DNA from: Mytilus trossulus
Taxonomy: Eukaryota > Mollusca > Bivalvia > Mytilida > Mytilidae
Direction of reading: 5' to 3'
DNA length: 64,000 bases
NCBI RefSeq assembly: GCF_036588685.1
Contig: NC_086378.1
Span: 33,519,578 to 33,583,577, forward strand
Made by a program: the position numbers and the translations under genes. The notes beneath the pieces are model-generated. The model had not been told where the DNA came from. It did not search any database and saw only the letters and a list, made by a program, of their open reading frames with translations. Below, piece after piece: positions 50,448 through 61,715 of this stretch (position 1 is its first letter; every line of letters starts with the position of its first letter).

Positions 50448-50560
50448 ATAGGCGAGTGACTTATTTCAAAAAGACGCTTAGTTAACGACTTTAATGCACC
50501 CACCTATAATCTGTTCTTTCTGTTTTGCCCGGTCGTAAAAAAATCGTACGGTGCATTTCT
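50448..50560 (+). repeat. Left arm of a widely spaced inverted repeat
   Basis: 'taggcgagtgactta', 'ctttaatgcacccacctata' and 'tttgcccggtcgtaaaaaaa' followed by 'tcgtacggtgca' are repeated inverted at 54340-54486. This arm lacks about 50 internal bases present in the other. Weaker similarity continues inward ('aaatcaaggtcaaaggtc'). Confidence 0.85.
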
Positions 50561-51844
50561 ATTAAATCAAGGTCAAAGGTCATGAAAAAACATTCCAATG
50601 TTTGCGATTACTTAACAAAAAGCCATTTTTCTTATTCTTGTACCATAACATTTTTCAAAAGATCAAATGAATTTTCTACAACAAGATACATTATTTCCAA
50701 ATTAAACCAAACATAAGAGGTAAAATGCGCAATATTTCCAGAAAAATTGACATTCATCCCAAATCCTAAAAAAAAAATTGTTCAAAAAGCAAAATATGTC
50801 TTGGGGGAATGATATTTGTATGCTGAACAAAATAGATAAATGTATATGTTTTAGGTCAAGGAATATTTGTTTTGTAATTTTAAGATGTAATTAATAATTA
50901 TTGTTCATAAAACAGCCTTCTATTGATGTGTTTGCAGTTGCCCCAAAATCTGCCATCTGCAAAAAGCGATCATTTTGTCATTCTATGTAAAGATGGCACA
51001 TCGCTAATTGTCAATATCAAGGATCAAAATGATTTTCCATAATAAAAGAAGGGGTGTTCAAAGTTCGAAAAGAATACATACGAGCTAATTGAGGTAAAAA
51101 TGTGTTTTTTACGAAGTCAAACTTCTTTACTTTTTGTAATCATGTTGAAATGCAAACATGACTTTGCGACTAAATCGTAGGCAACATTGAAATAAGTAAC
51201 CTTGTATAGAAACACTTGGTTTTCGAAAGCAGGATGTACACGAACTAAATATAATGCTGCTGCTTCTTATTCAGTTTCAAATCGTGGTACACATTTTAAA
51301 TGTATTTAGAAGCTCAATATCTTTAAATATTTGAATAAAAGATGCTTTAAGTTTTTCTAACATAAACTTTTAAAATAAAAATGCATGTCATTGTGTATGT
51401 AAAGTACTATAAGCAGTTGTGAAATAAAAAGAATGAGAAAGTTTAATACCTTCCTAACCTCATAAGATGATTCGCTGTTTTAGGTAGTGATCATGGTGAT
51501 CGTTTTAGTGTTGTCCTGTGTTTTTCGGACTGTTGTTTGTCTCTTGGACTTTTAGTTTATTTTGTTCATGGTTTTGATTAAGTTTTTGAGAAATTGATTG
51601 TTCCTTAGGTATTATTTTACTTGAAAAACATTAACTTGCAGCAATGAAGAAGATAAACGCAATAAGACAAGTATCCGCGAACATAACTTAATGTGCTCAC
51701 GGTGATATATATATATAAATATATAGAAACAAATCGTTATCATGATAGATTTAGCTACAATGATCTAAATTTTTAAAACTTTTACTTCTTGAAGAGTGAC
51801 GAAATATGTCAAAAGGACATCAAACTCATTATTGAAAACGAACT

Positions 51845-52440
51845 GACAAAAAACAAAAAAACGACAAGCAACAGTATACAAAACACAACATATATAAAAC
51901 TAAAGATTGAGTAAAACAAGCCCCCAAACACTATTTGGGGTGATCTTAGGGGCTCCCAATGGGTAAAAGATCATGTTCAAATCTGACACTTGTGTTGTGG
52001 CTCTTGTAATTTCTACGTCGGTGCCAAGCCTTATTCGGTAGGTGACATTCAATGATGTGATGACGGTATGTTGGTTACGTCGATTGGAACTTATCAGTAG
52101 TCATCTGGTGAAACAGATATTTCATAATTGTCAACCAACTCATACTGACGTCCTTTAAATTTTCAAAGGGTGATTTCAACTTTGCATTTGAAATCTGGTT
52201 TGAAGCCATGTTCAAACGTCATTTTTCTTCAAATGTCCTGTACCAAGTTCGGTATATGGCAGTTGGTATTGAATAATCTGTTTCTTTGTATGTTGGCGTT
52301 TGTTTTTGTAGCAGTTCAGTGTTTCTGTTATTCCTTTGTGTTCCTCTTATAGTTAATGCCTTTCCCTCGGTTTTTGTTTGTGACCCGGATTTGTTTTAGT
52401 TACTATTAAATCGATTGATGACTATTGAAAAGCGGTATTC
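51845..52440 (+). repeat. Dispersed repeat D, long copy
   Basis: Modules 'acgacaagcaacagtataca', 'gatcttaggggctcccaatg', 'cctgtaccaagttcggtata', 'tttgtgacccggatttgttt' and 'gactattgaaaagcggtatt' occur in order; related partial copies are at 33990-34150 and 29990-30300. The short ORF at 52170 lies within it and is not a gene. Confidence 0.6.
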
Positions 52441-53915
52441 TATAGATGCCTTTATCTAATATCTTCAGTGTGAGTAGTTACGCACTACCACGACAATCGT
52501 GAAGTAAATGCAACCTCTGGAATATTGTATCAACTTAGAGATGTATACTCAATGAGAAGATGCCGCGAAACTGCGTTACAATTGGGCAAGTTTTTAAATA
52601 GCTAGATTTATTTATTTTTGCGGGCAGTACGTTAACTGAGAATGGAAAGACAAAACCCTACATTTATATGACATATCATACATATTTTTGACTTGTTATT
52701 CTTTAAGAGAAGTTGAGGCTAAATGAAATCGGTCTCCTCCTTTAGGAGTATAGATATGCAGGCGTTACTATAGTGTTGCTACACAGAAATGAAACGTTTA
52801 TAATTGAGTAGTAAGAAGTGTTTTATGTGTTGATTTGTGCTCTCATCTCTTTTGTTGTAACTTGTTCTCAACAAACACTCATCGTCGATTTCCATATACG
52901 TGATAGAGTAAACTGTTGTTAACTAATATCTGTTGAGGCTGTTGAGTTTTGTTTTTCAATTTCAATAGAAAATACGAGTCCTGCATTGTCACAAATTTTG
53001 CACTTTCAGTGAGATAACATCATCTATATAGTGAAAGTGAAGTTTCAAGATAATGTTAGTTTCTTTTCAGTCGTCAAAAGTTGTTCTTACATGAAGTCAT
53101 CCTAGTATAAAAAACTAGTCATTCAAGTTATCCAGGAAGTCTAGTTGCAACTAGAATCGTTGTGTATTAATTAATTTTTTCTTCAAAGTTATTCTTTTTT
53201 GATAAATTTATTTATTTAAACAATGAACAATGCAATTTAAGCAATCAAAAAGTCAAGTTTAATAATGTATTAACAGGTTTTTTAAGTCTTTGAAATTTCA
53301 ATTTTCGTCAATTTATTTTGTATTTATTATTGTCAATTTATTTTTTATTGTTCACATTAAATAAATAAAAGGTTTTTTCATTACACCAATATTTATAATG
53401 CTACAAATTAAACAATTAGAAAAGTCGAAAGATGTTTATTTCAGTCTGGTAGTTACAATGCAGATTGTAATTTCTTAGTTTCGCCTCCCCCTTTATTTCA
53501 TGCAAAAGTATGATTTGCGCACATATGTTTTGGTCCTTAATTTTACAGATTCTGAAGGATTTGTTCATTAAATCACATGTTTCTTTCGCAGATGGTGGTA
53601 TTTTGGGCAACTGTATGAGCTGTTATGTTTTGCTATTTTATAAGAAATAAGCATTATTTTAGAAAATCTATGATGTCAAAAACTTTTTTGATAGTTATTA
53701 CAGGGTTTTACTTAGTTTTAAGTGATTAGCATTTGCATCAGAAGGAAAAATTTGGGTTTTCACACATTTTGTTAAATTTGACTAAAATTTCTGGAAACAT
53801 GTGCTTTCTAGCAAAAACACGCTTTAGATATTAAAAAATGCATTTGATTAATGACTGTTAATATCTCTGCTATTTTTTTAAATTGTTTGCATATGTGAAT
53901 TTAGTATATGTAATT

Positions 53916-54073
53916 AATGAATGGCTATTATCTATTTTGAATTTATTGAACCATAAAACTAATCTTTGACTCTTTACATTGAATAATCCGCGAAGTGGAT
54001 TATGTAAAATGTGAAGAGTCAAAAATTAGTTTTATGGGTCAATAAAATCAAAATAAATTATTGCCATTCATTA
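53916..54073. repeat. Foldback element (158-bp palindrome)
   Basis: Arms from 'aatgaatggctatta' inward to 'aataatccgcg' are mirrored by 'tggattatgtaaaatgtgaa' outward to 'attattgccattcatt', with a few mismatches. The centre is 'ccgcgaagtgg'. It is a MITE-like hairpin without coding sequence. Confidence 0.9.
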
Positions 54074-54339
54074 TAAATAAATTTCTATCAAAAATAAAGC
54101 TTAAAGAACTTTCTATATTATTTATATTAACAATAACAACGAACACACATGTTGGCGTATGAATACACAACGTCAGAGTGGGCGTGTCGCCATCAAAATT
54201 GACAACATTGAAAATAAAACTAATAATTTTAACCAATCAGAAAACAGTAAATACACCAAATTTATTTATTTCATATTATGCAATCAAGCTGAAATCATAG
54301 AAAATATGCACTGATTCGTCCTTGACATTTGCTCTTGAT

Positions 54340-54486
54340 TTGACGGAAATTGCACCGTACGATTTTTTTACGACCGGGCAAAACAGATAGTACAGATGTG
54401 TAGCTTTCAAATGATGTATAAATTGGCCGTGTGTTAGGTAGGTGCATTAAAAATTTAATTGTATGGTTAAAGTCACTCGCCTAGAA
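54340..54486 (-). repeat. Right arm of the widely spaced inverted repeat
   Basis: Inverted match of 50448-50560, ending 'aagtcactcgccta'. The two arms are 3.8 kb apart and face outward as terminal inverted repeats would, but the interior has no transposase, so they may be two independent insertions of one short element. Confidence 0.85.
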
Positions 54487-54487
54487 G

Positions 54488-54750
54488 GGATATAGTTACG
54501 ATACTGTTGTCAGGTCATTAAAGATTGCATATTTTGGCGTTAATATTGATTCACTTATAAAGCCTTTGTATCGGAACTAAACACATGTATTTAAAAAAAA
54601 CAGTTGTTGGCAAGACACGTTTATGTTCTTCTGATATATTTTATGATGGTATGATACTTAACCCTTAACAGGAAGGATTGTGCTTGATATTCATATGATG
54701 AAGACATAATCTGGAGCTGGCATGTCGTCAGATAACTGCTTGTAAAAATG
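54488..54750 (+). repeat. Dispersed repeat C
   Basis: 'gggatatagttacgatactg', 'ctttgtatcggaactaaaca', 'aacaggaaggattgtgcttg' and 'atattcatatgatgaagaca' match the minus strand of 29050-29337. It directly abuts the inverted-repeat arm ending at 54486. Confidence 0.8.
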
Positions 54751-54860
54751 TATATATATACGTAAAAATTACATCTCCATGCCTTATATATCATGTACTG
54801 TAGTTCGACGCTAGATTAAAACTGACTTGAAAGGTAACACCCGGCCACCGAAGCTTAATT

Positions 54861-55220
54861 TTTGTGAAGCCCAGGTGGTCTTGTGGTCTAAGCGGGACGG
54901 CTGCAGTGCAGGCGATTTGGTGTCACGATATCTCAGTAGCGTCGGTTCGAATCCCGGCGAGGGAAGAACAAAAAATTCGCGAAAGCAAATTTACAGATCT
55001 AACATTGTTGGGTTGATGTTAAGACCTGTTTTATATGTATACTATATACATAAAACTCGTCTAAACATCAACCCAACAATGTTAGATCTGTATATTTGCT
55101 TTCGCAATTTTTTGTTCTTTCCTCGCCGGGATTCGAACCCATGCTACTGCGATATCTTGATACCAAATCGCCTGCTCTGCAGTCGTCCCGCTAGACCATA
55201 CGACCACCTGGGCTTCACAA
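54861..55220. repeat. Large palindrome of two tRNA-like SINE heads
   Basis: Two arms of about 165 bases face each other around a short AT-rich centre (about 55026-55055). Each arm runs from 'tttgtgaagcccaggtgg' through an A-box-like 'tggtctaagcggg', a B-box 'ggttcgaatcccgg', 'gaacaaaaaattcgcg' and 'cagatctaacattgttgggt'. The boxes and spacing are those of a tRNA-derived SINE with a long variable arm. The arms differ at several sites, so the palindrome is not brand new. The transcript would fold into one long hairpin. Confidence 0.85.
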
Positions 55221-55221
55221 A

Positions 55222-55358
55222 TATTTGTTTAGGGGCCAGCTAAAGGACGCATCCGGGGCGGGTAATTGTCGCTGCATTGAAGACCCGTTGGTGACATTCT
55301 GCTGTTGTCTGTTCTATGGTCGGGTTGTTGTCTCTTTGACACATTCCCAATTTCCAGC
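55222..55358 (-). repeat. Mussel dispersed repeat A, fragment
   Basis: 'aggggccagctaaaggacgc', 'gctgcattgaagacccgttg', 'tggtcgggttgttgtctctt' and 'gacacattcccaatttccag' are the reverse of the family. It begins directly at the outer edge of the tRNA-like palindrome. From 55360 to 57425 I see no gene. Confidence 0.8.
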
Positions 55359-57427
55359 GTGACAATTATTTATCAGAGACAATGGACAGAGAATGCAGCA
55401 AACCAAATGTTATCGTACACTGTCAACAATGAGGAAATCAATATTTTAAAGTTAGCTATAAAAGGCCACATTATGACAACATGTAATAACATAAACTAGA
55501 AAACCTAAGGGTCGACTATTGTAGGATTGTTTTACATGAAATAATTAAAAGAAATGTTTTACATTTAACATGTCTAGTTTGTCTGTAAAACACATTTTGA
55601 AGAGGGGCGACAGATACTTAAGGAACAGCCAAACTCATAGATCGATAATAAACTGACAACGCCATGTTGAAGTCTGATTGTTAATATTATAATTGTATTA
55701 TTGGTGAACAATGTATGTTCTTTGGTAAATTGCTCCCAAAATATAACCATGGACTTATTAGTTGCAAGGAAACATTTGTTTAATAGATGAGAATAATACT
55801 TTAATTTTTTATTTTTATTTTATGTGATTTTGATACTGCAAAAAGATATTGGTATTCAGTATACATACTGTGAATACATTGAGATAGTGAACATAAATAA
55901 TATAACCAAAAAGGACAAACATTACTCATTAACTAAAGATATATGTGACAAAAATATAAAGCTATTTTTTGCCGTATTGAAAAGTTAAATGTTTTGCTAG
56001 CAAAAAATTATCGTCTGATCAATGCGAAAAATTATCGCACATTACACCTGCCCAAATATAAAGCCATTTTTAGTGAAGTGTGTGCAAAATGTAACACAAA
56101 TACTTAATGTAGATGAATGGATTGAAAGACTGGCAAAATGTGAAACAAATGATTGTGAATAAATGTATGGACAGACTGACAAGATAAAAGCAATATAGAA
56201 CCTTATCGTAAAAAGTGGTAGAAAGGTAACAATGGATATCATATATAAAATTACAGTATAAAAATGTGTGTATCCCAAAATATCAAATAAAACAAATACT
56301 GCACTCTCAATTCAAAATTTCTTCTAAATAAAACTTGTCCGCTTGTTTCTAATGTGGACCTTTCATGTATATCAATTAGATTTTAATCTAAATATTAAAG
56401 ACATTTAAGAAACGACATAACATTACTTTAATATAAATTACAAAAAAACATAAAAAAAAACAATAATTTTTCAACAGTTGCTTTAATGAAGTTTTGGAGG
56501 CTTTTATCCATGGGTATATTTGAATTTGATGCACAATTTAGATTAAATAATATCTATACATGCTATATTAACTTAAGGAACTATGATATTTGATATCAAG
56601 CGTGATAAAGTGTAAGATCCGTATTTTATTTCGACTTGTTCTAAATTTTCTATTAAAGGATGAATAAAAATATAGTTCCCAGAATGACATAACTCTGTAT
56701 ACATACATTTTCAGAGAGCGAAAAGTGTAATCTGATGATATTATATTTTTACTATTAATCTATGTATAATAATGTATCATCAGCTTCAATTACAGGAGAT
56801 GAACGATTCATACATTCATACATTATCAATTAATTATAATAGATTCTGCAAAAGAGAAATATAAGAAGTTTTGACTATGTGATTGTTGCTCTAACCAGTA
56901 GGCGATGGCGTTTGATTTTGACATAGTTTATGTTGATAACAACGTGGTGATTTAGAGACAAACACTATGCTCTAGTCATGTGTATGTTGTATGAGACTGC
57001 ATTTAAACCTTTATATTGTATTTGATTGATATATTGTTCTTAGTTTTGCTTTTGTTTTCTTTGACACTGTTATTTTTGAATTCTCACTTTTCCTTACTTT
57101 GATAGGCATTATAAAGGATGGATTCAAATGAAAAATAAATAATATACGAAAGGGTGTGTACTAAGTCAAACACTATGTAAGTGATTGTAATGCCATATAA
57201 AGTTAATCATCAACAAAAAGTGTATCTGGTGCATCAAAAAAAAAATCATGATGACAAACAAGTTTTTTTTATCTTTGCTTGCATCTGATCTGAAAATTAA
57301 AAAATATGTGTGAGCACTTGATTTTTAGTCATGTACTGAAAGTTCTGATATATCAGTCATACTTTGATAATATCAACGTAAATTCCCAGATCTAAGCCAA
57401 ACGACCACCGAAAGCTACATGTTTAAT

Positions 57428-57512
57428 GTAGCTTAGGTGGGCAAGTGAGGCGGCGTAGGCGGTATTGTCCCGATGTCACAGACGCACGGGTTCGAATCCA
57501 TCTGAGGGAGAA
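57428..57512 (+). repeat. tRNA-like SINE head
   Basis: 'taggtgggcaagtgaggcgg' followed by 'cacgggttcgaatccatctg' gives A-box and B-box-like motifs at tRNA spacing, with an A-run after it. Stem pairing is incomplete, so I read it as SINE-derived and not a functional tRNA. Confidence 0.45.
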
Positions 57513-58046
57513 AAAAAAAATTTGCTAAGAGAAATTTGAAAATCTAAACTTGTTTGTCTAAATGAGAGACGAACTATTTATACATGGTGTTAGCCCTGTA
57601 TAATCACAAGTTGTATGATGAAGCACGTAGATTTTTATGGAATGTCTAGTACACTTTAGCTTGTACTTAACTACTGTCCCGTAGTGACACCTGTTGTCAG
57701 GTCAAATAACAATCATAACAAAATATGTTTCCCTTTGTGACCTGCATTACACACATTACATCAATTTTACACCGTCTGTTTATGACATTTACAACTATAT
57801 GGGTCCTATATTACAATTATATGTAGGATGTTGCTCAAATAGAGATTTTAATCGGAGTTACACATTTATATATTCATACAAAGTTGACCAAAGACGAATT
57901 TGACTTGTTTGTGTATCCTAGAGTTAAGACCAAATACGTACTTTAGTTCTTATGAACCGTGTTAACAGACATAACTACTTTTGGGTCTCCTTCCTGACAT
58001 TTTTGTATTATACATGTTATACTGGTAAATAAAACATGAAATGTAC

Positions 58047-58139
58047 CTTCAGGTAATCCATTACTTTCTTCTTTTTATTCCTTCTGAACTCATTATCATC
58101 CTTGTCTTCTTTTGCTGCCAGATGGTACGGGGTCTCCCC
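58047..58139 (-). CDS. Exon: ankyrin-like repeat (model residues 1-31)
   Basis: The exon reads in phase 0 from an acceptor ending ttgtattgcag and stops at the donor AAG|gtacat. Its 31 residues begin GETPYHLAAKED, close to the ankyrin signature G-x-TP-LHLAA, and end KKKVMDYLK where the second ankyrin helix would lie, though the middle is unusually charged (KEDKDDNEFRR). In ankyrin proteins such repeats bind partner proteins. Only one repeat is visible; neighbouring repeats would have to be on exons upstream of 58140 that I could not find. It joins in phase to the exon at 46782. It could be a degenerate last repeat of a longer stack. I am confident of the exon and moderately confident of the ankyrin label. 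Confidence 0.65.
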
Positions 58140-58213
58140 CTGCAATACAATAAAGGAAAATGAGCTTTAAAATCATTATTGCTCTACATTCTGTAATACA
58201 AATAAAACAGATG

Positions 58214-58530
58214 ATGACATGCATACATACTTTTAAGTATATATAAGACAAAGAGCTTGTGAAATTGACTTATAAAAAATGCTATACGATATGACTAGCA
58301 ACAGCCGACAAATAGTTAAATTATCTTTACCCAATAACCAAAAGACTATTAATATGTAACAGATATTGACATGCATACATACTTTTAAGTATATACAAGA
58401 CAAGAGCTTGTGAAATTGAGTTATAAAAAAAGCTATACGATGACTAGCAACAGCAGACAAACAGATCAATTACCTTTACCAAATAACCAACTAAACGGCT
58501 TCATATTAATATGTAATAGATAGCACTAAT
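58214..58530. repeat. Tandem duplication of about 150 bp
   Basis: 'gacatgcatacatactttta', 'caaagagcttgtgaaattga', 'gctatacgatatgactagca' and 'taatatgtaacagata' (from 58214) recur from about 58367 with small changes, ending 'taatatgtaatagata'. It lies just upstream, in gene sense, of the ankyrin-like exon. A short 'aatctaatct' run follows at 58530-58575. Confidence 0.85.
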
Positions 58531-59099
58531 ATAATCTAATCTAATGTAATCTATTATAATCTACCTTATTCTAATCTATGTCCTATTAATTAAATTAATA
58601 AATCTTATGAATATCCAACGCCGATTTCCATGTTTTATTCCTTCAAGGAATATTACTAGATCTTCTGTAGGTGAATTGATTTCGTTTCTTTTTAAAAGTA
58701 TGGTATGCCTGAGCTGCAAATGTTTAGTAAAGCCTTTTTTCCTCGATAAAAATGTTGAAAAAACATTAATGCATTCTTATTCACAGCTATGACTGATCAA
58801 TTTGGAAATTGTTGGACAAACAATTCATGTTCATGCTTTCTCATGTGTTTTGTGGGAGAGTCACTTATTTCAAATTACTACCAAGCATAGGAAACCATTA
58901 TGCTACTATCCTACTACATTCTATCCTATCAGTAAAGTGTTTTCGCTGTATATGGCTGTTCTAAGTTATAAGTGGCTCATTGAGTCGTATTTTTTACATG
59001 AACACATTTCTTTACACGTAAGAATCTGTAAAACTATTTTCTAAATTACAGAACAAACACTGCTACAGATCTTAAAAAACTCATATTGACATATCTTCC

Positions 59100-59690
59100 G
59101 TGCATTCATCAGGAATTGTCAATTCTACAATCGTGTTCCTTTCACTGATCGCTTATTTTGCGTACATGTTCTTTTCATTCACCGTTCATTTGACGTACAC
59201 GTTCCTTTCATTCATCGTTCATTCTGCGTACACGTTCCTTTCATTCTGGTTCATGTTGTATACACGTTCTTTTAATTTGTCATCCATTATCTTTGCACTT
59301 ATGGGTTACATTTACTGATCGTTCATTCTGCGTACGTCTTCTTCCTTGCATTAATCGTCTCTGCCGCATACTCGTTCATCTCCTCATTGTCGATTGTAGG
59401 TGCGTGTCCCTTTCAATGATCATGCATTCTGCGTATGCGTTCCTTCCATTCATCGACCGTTAACTAGTTTAGCTTCCACTCTTCTTCCATTCTACGTTGT
59501 TTTACCTTATCGAATATTCTACATATGTGTTCTTTCATTCATCGTCCATATTGCGATCGCGTTCTTTTTATTCAACATCCACTTTGTACATGTGTACCAT
59601 TTACTTCTCGTCCATTCTGTGTGCGTTTTCCTTTTACTCATAGTACATTATCGGTACGTGTTCTTTTCACTCATACTACATGTTCAATGG
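59100..59690. repeat. Irregular minisatellite, unit about 33 bp
   Basis: Variants of 'tcattcatcgttcattctgc' plus 'gtacacgttccttt' recur more than ten times with substitutions and length changes. The three hydrophobic-looking ORFs here are products of the repeat. Confidence 0.8.
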
Positions 59691-59867
59691 TAACTTACAT
59701 ATATTCAAAATGATTAAATCGTGTAATGGTTACTTAACATATGTTAAAAAAAAATCAGCTGATATTTGCTTTGTAACTTTTATGATTGTGATCAGTTACC
59801 ACTAGGTATTCATTAGAAAACTAATTTTGAATTACGAGTATTTATAACCTTATAGTCATTGTCTACT

Positions 59868-60440
59868 TAAAGTCATAAGAAACGAGTGAGTGGTGAAAAA
59901 TAATGTTTGTCCAATTCTTGAACCAATGCATGTATACATCATAAACTTAGTACTATGTGCACGATTTTATCATTATTTTCGCAAATATATCGTATAATCG
60001 TCAATTTTTTTTCTCTCTGTTTGTTATGATTTAACAAATATGGCTGCTCATTAAATGCCGTGTTTTGAAGCCGAGTTTAACCGATTGTTACCTTAGGGTA
60101 AACAAATGACAAAAGCATGGGTTTTGAGCACGTGTTTAACATGTATAATAAGATATTTGTTTATTTTAATGACAGATCCATGCGTATTGTGGTCACCGAA
60201 TTTTTACGAGGAGGGTTACGCTCGGGTCACTATGCATACGGAAAGTATGTCGGCAAATTGTTTGCTGGAAGCAAGCAATTAAAAATAAGTAAACTTCTTC
60301 TAAATGTGGACAAATTAAAGAATTTTCTTCAGAAAAAAGTATTTGTACATAAGTTGTATAATGAAAACTATCCAAGTTATAAAAAACATATGCATATTTT
60401 TTTTTAATTTGAGGTTTCTTATGACTTTAAGAGACATTGT
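59868..60440 (+). repeat. 570-bp dispersed repeat E, copy 2
   Basis: 'ccaattcttgaaccaatgca', 'gttttgaagccgagtttaac', 'gtcactatgcatacggaaag' and 'gcaaattgtttgctggaagc' parallel the copy at 32560-33140 in the same orientation. A 96-codon frame at 60117-60407 lies inside it but is not conserved in the other copy. Confidence 0.85.
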
Positions 60441-61534
60441 ACTACTGTATATTCGTCCATGTATATTATTTTGTTTAACAAAAACTATCATGTGTATTAT
60501 GATCCTTAAACATTTTTTTTAAAATTATATTTGAGACACAAAACATCAAACCTTCTGTTTTACATTTCGTCCTATTAGCTTTAGTTAAGTCTACAATCGA
60601 AAGAGTACTTACAAGTATAAGCCTATTATCAAATGATTATATAGTTCCCAGTAACGAACATCTAATAATACATGCATATTTGAAATATAAATTCGTTTTG
60701 ATGTTCCATTGGACGTATTATTTAACAAAAAAAAAATCAATTTGAGTCATTACTCCAATATTTAACTATAATACATTATTTTCTTAGGTGATTTGGAAAA
60801 AATCATATTCAACTTAGATATTCTCATTTAAGTTATTATACTTCGGTAATTATTATAACAGATAATCCCGTAATTGCACCTCATTTCCCGTTTATTTACA
60901 TATGAAGGTATTTTATGGAGAATGTACAAAAATAACATATCATCACAGTCCCGTCTCAGTCAGTACAGCTTAAAGGTCATTCTGGATCAGCTTCTGATTT
61001 CACATAAGCATATCTACGATGGTACTCGTAAAACTTTAATTTATGAGGCTCCCGTACAGTATAATATCCTCGTTTGCGACACTTTGTAGCACATTGTGGA
61101 TGGATGAATATCATATGCTTCCCAAACGTCCGAGTACTACGGTATTATAGTTTAGTGTAATTTGTAGAAATCTACTACGGAGTAATTGATTCATTTACCA
61201 GCATCAAATCATCGTTAACAGCAAGCATCCCAGTTGACCATCATGGCTATAAAATCAGCCGTTGTGAAGTCCATTTTTTAAAGAAACCAAAAAAATAGTA
61301 AAAACCCAAAATCAAAACTACTCGCGAAAAACAAGATGGCCGCATACCAAAATGGCGCCTTCCACCTGTTTCTAACAGTGATACATAAATTCTTGATCAC
61401 AATTTTTGGCAATTAATAATAACGGTTTAAAAAAACAAAGAAAAACAGATTAAACTCGTTATCCTGAATGTGTGTATCACAAAATAATTCATGATAAGTG
61501 ATAAAAAATAAATAAACCGGTTTTAAGAAATTGT

Positions 61535-61715
61535 ATTAAAACACTACTACGTATTATTTTAAAGGAATGTATGGGCACACTTCGATGTCTGTTTTTTTTT
61601 TGGTTGGGTGTTTAAATACACTACTACGTATTATTTCAAAAATGTGTAAGCAGATTTCGACGTCTGTTTGTCTAAAATGATATATGAATAAACTACTACG
61701 TATAATTATAAAATA
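61535..61715. repeat. Three diverged tandem copies of about 70 bp
   Basis: 'cactactacgtattatttta' at about 61548, 'cactactacgtattatttca' at about 61619 and 'aactactacgtataattata' at about 61691 start the copies; the first two also share 'ttcgatgtctgt' or 'ttcgacgtctgt'. Confidence 0.75.

Larger units (their letters stand above)
12830..58139 (-). other. Gene model: ANK-ROC-COR-death-death-CARD-CARD protein (12 exons, 5' end not found)
   Basis: I joined twelve minus-strand exons: 58139-58047, 46782-46716, 45430-45185, 37146-36958, 32323-32036, 30902-30793, 28555-27350, 26644-26605, 24801-24524, 19183-18883, 16831-16532 and 13194-12830. Every junction is GT-AG and every phase matches (exit phases 0,1,1,1,1,0,0,1,0,1,1, then stop). 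The exons sum to 3483 bases, 1160 residues and a stop. Domains by residue are: ankyrin-like 1-31, ROC GTPase about 80-330, COR 332-733, death-like about 747-839, death about 840-939, CARD about 940-1039 and CARD about 1040-1160. The first exon opens in phase 0 without a start codon, so the N-terminus (perhaps more ankyrin repeats) lies upstream or was missed. ROC-COR proteins are large GTPases that usually dimerise through COR; death folds and CARDs assemble signalling complexes. Function in apoptosis or innate immunity is inference. The phase agreement makes one gene very likely, but a transcript is not shown here. Confidence 0.85.

Noticed and set aside
54866..54965. Functional leucine- or serine-type tRNA
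   Set aside because: T-stem pairing is imperfect and the sequence is one arm of a SINE-like palindrome that continues past the tRNA part.
54827..55243. 138-codon ORF across the tRNA-like palindrome
   Set aside because: It reads through both SINE arms; open by chance.
59100..59713. Hydrophobic ORFs as small membrane proteins
   Set aside because: They are translations of the T/C-rich minisatellite in three frames.
60117..60407. 96-codon ORF as a gene
   Set aside because: It lies wholly within dispersed repeat E, and the other copy has no matching frame.
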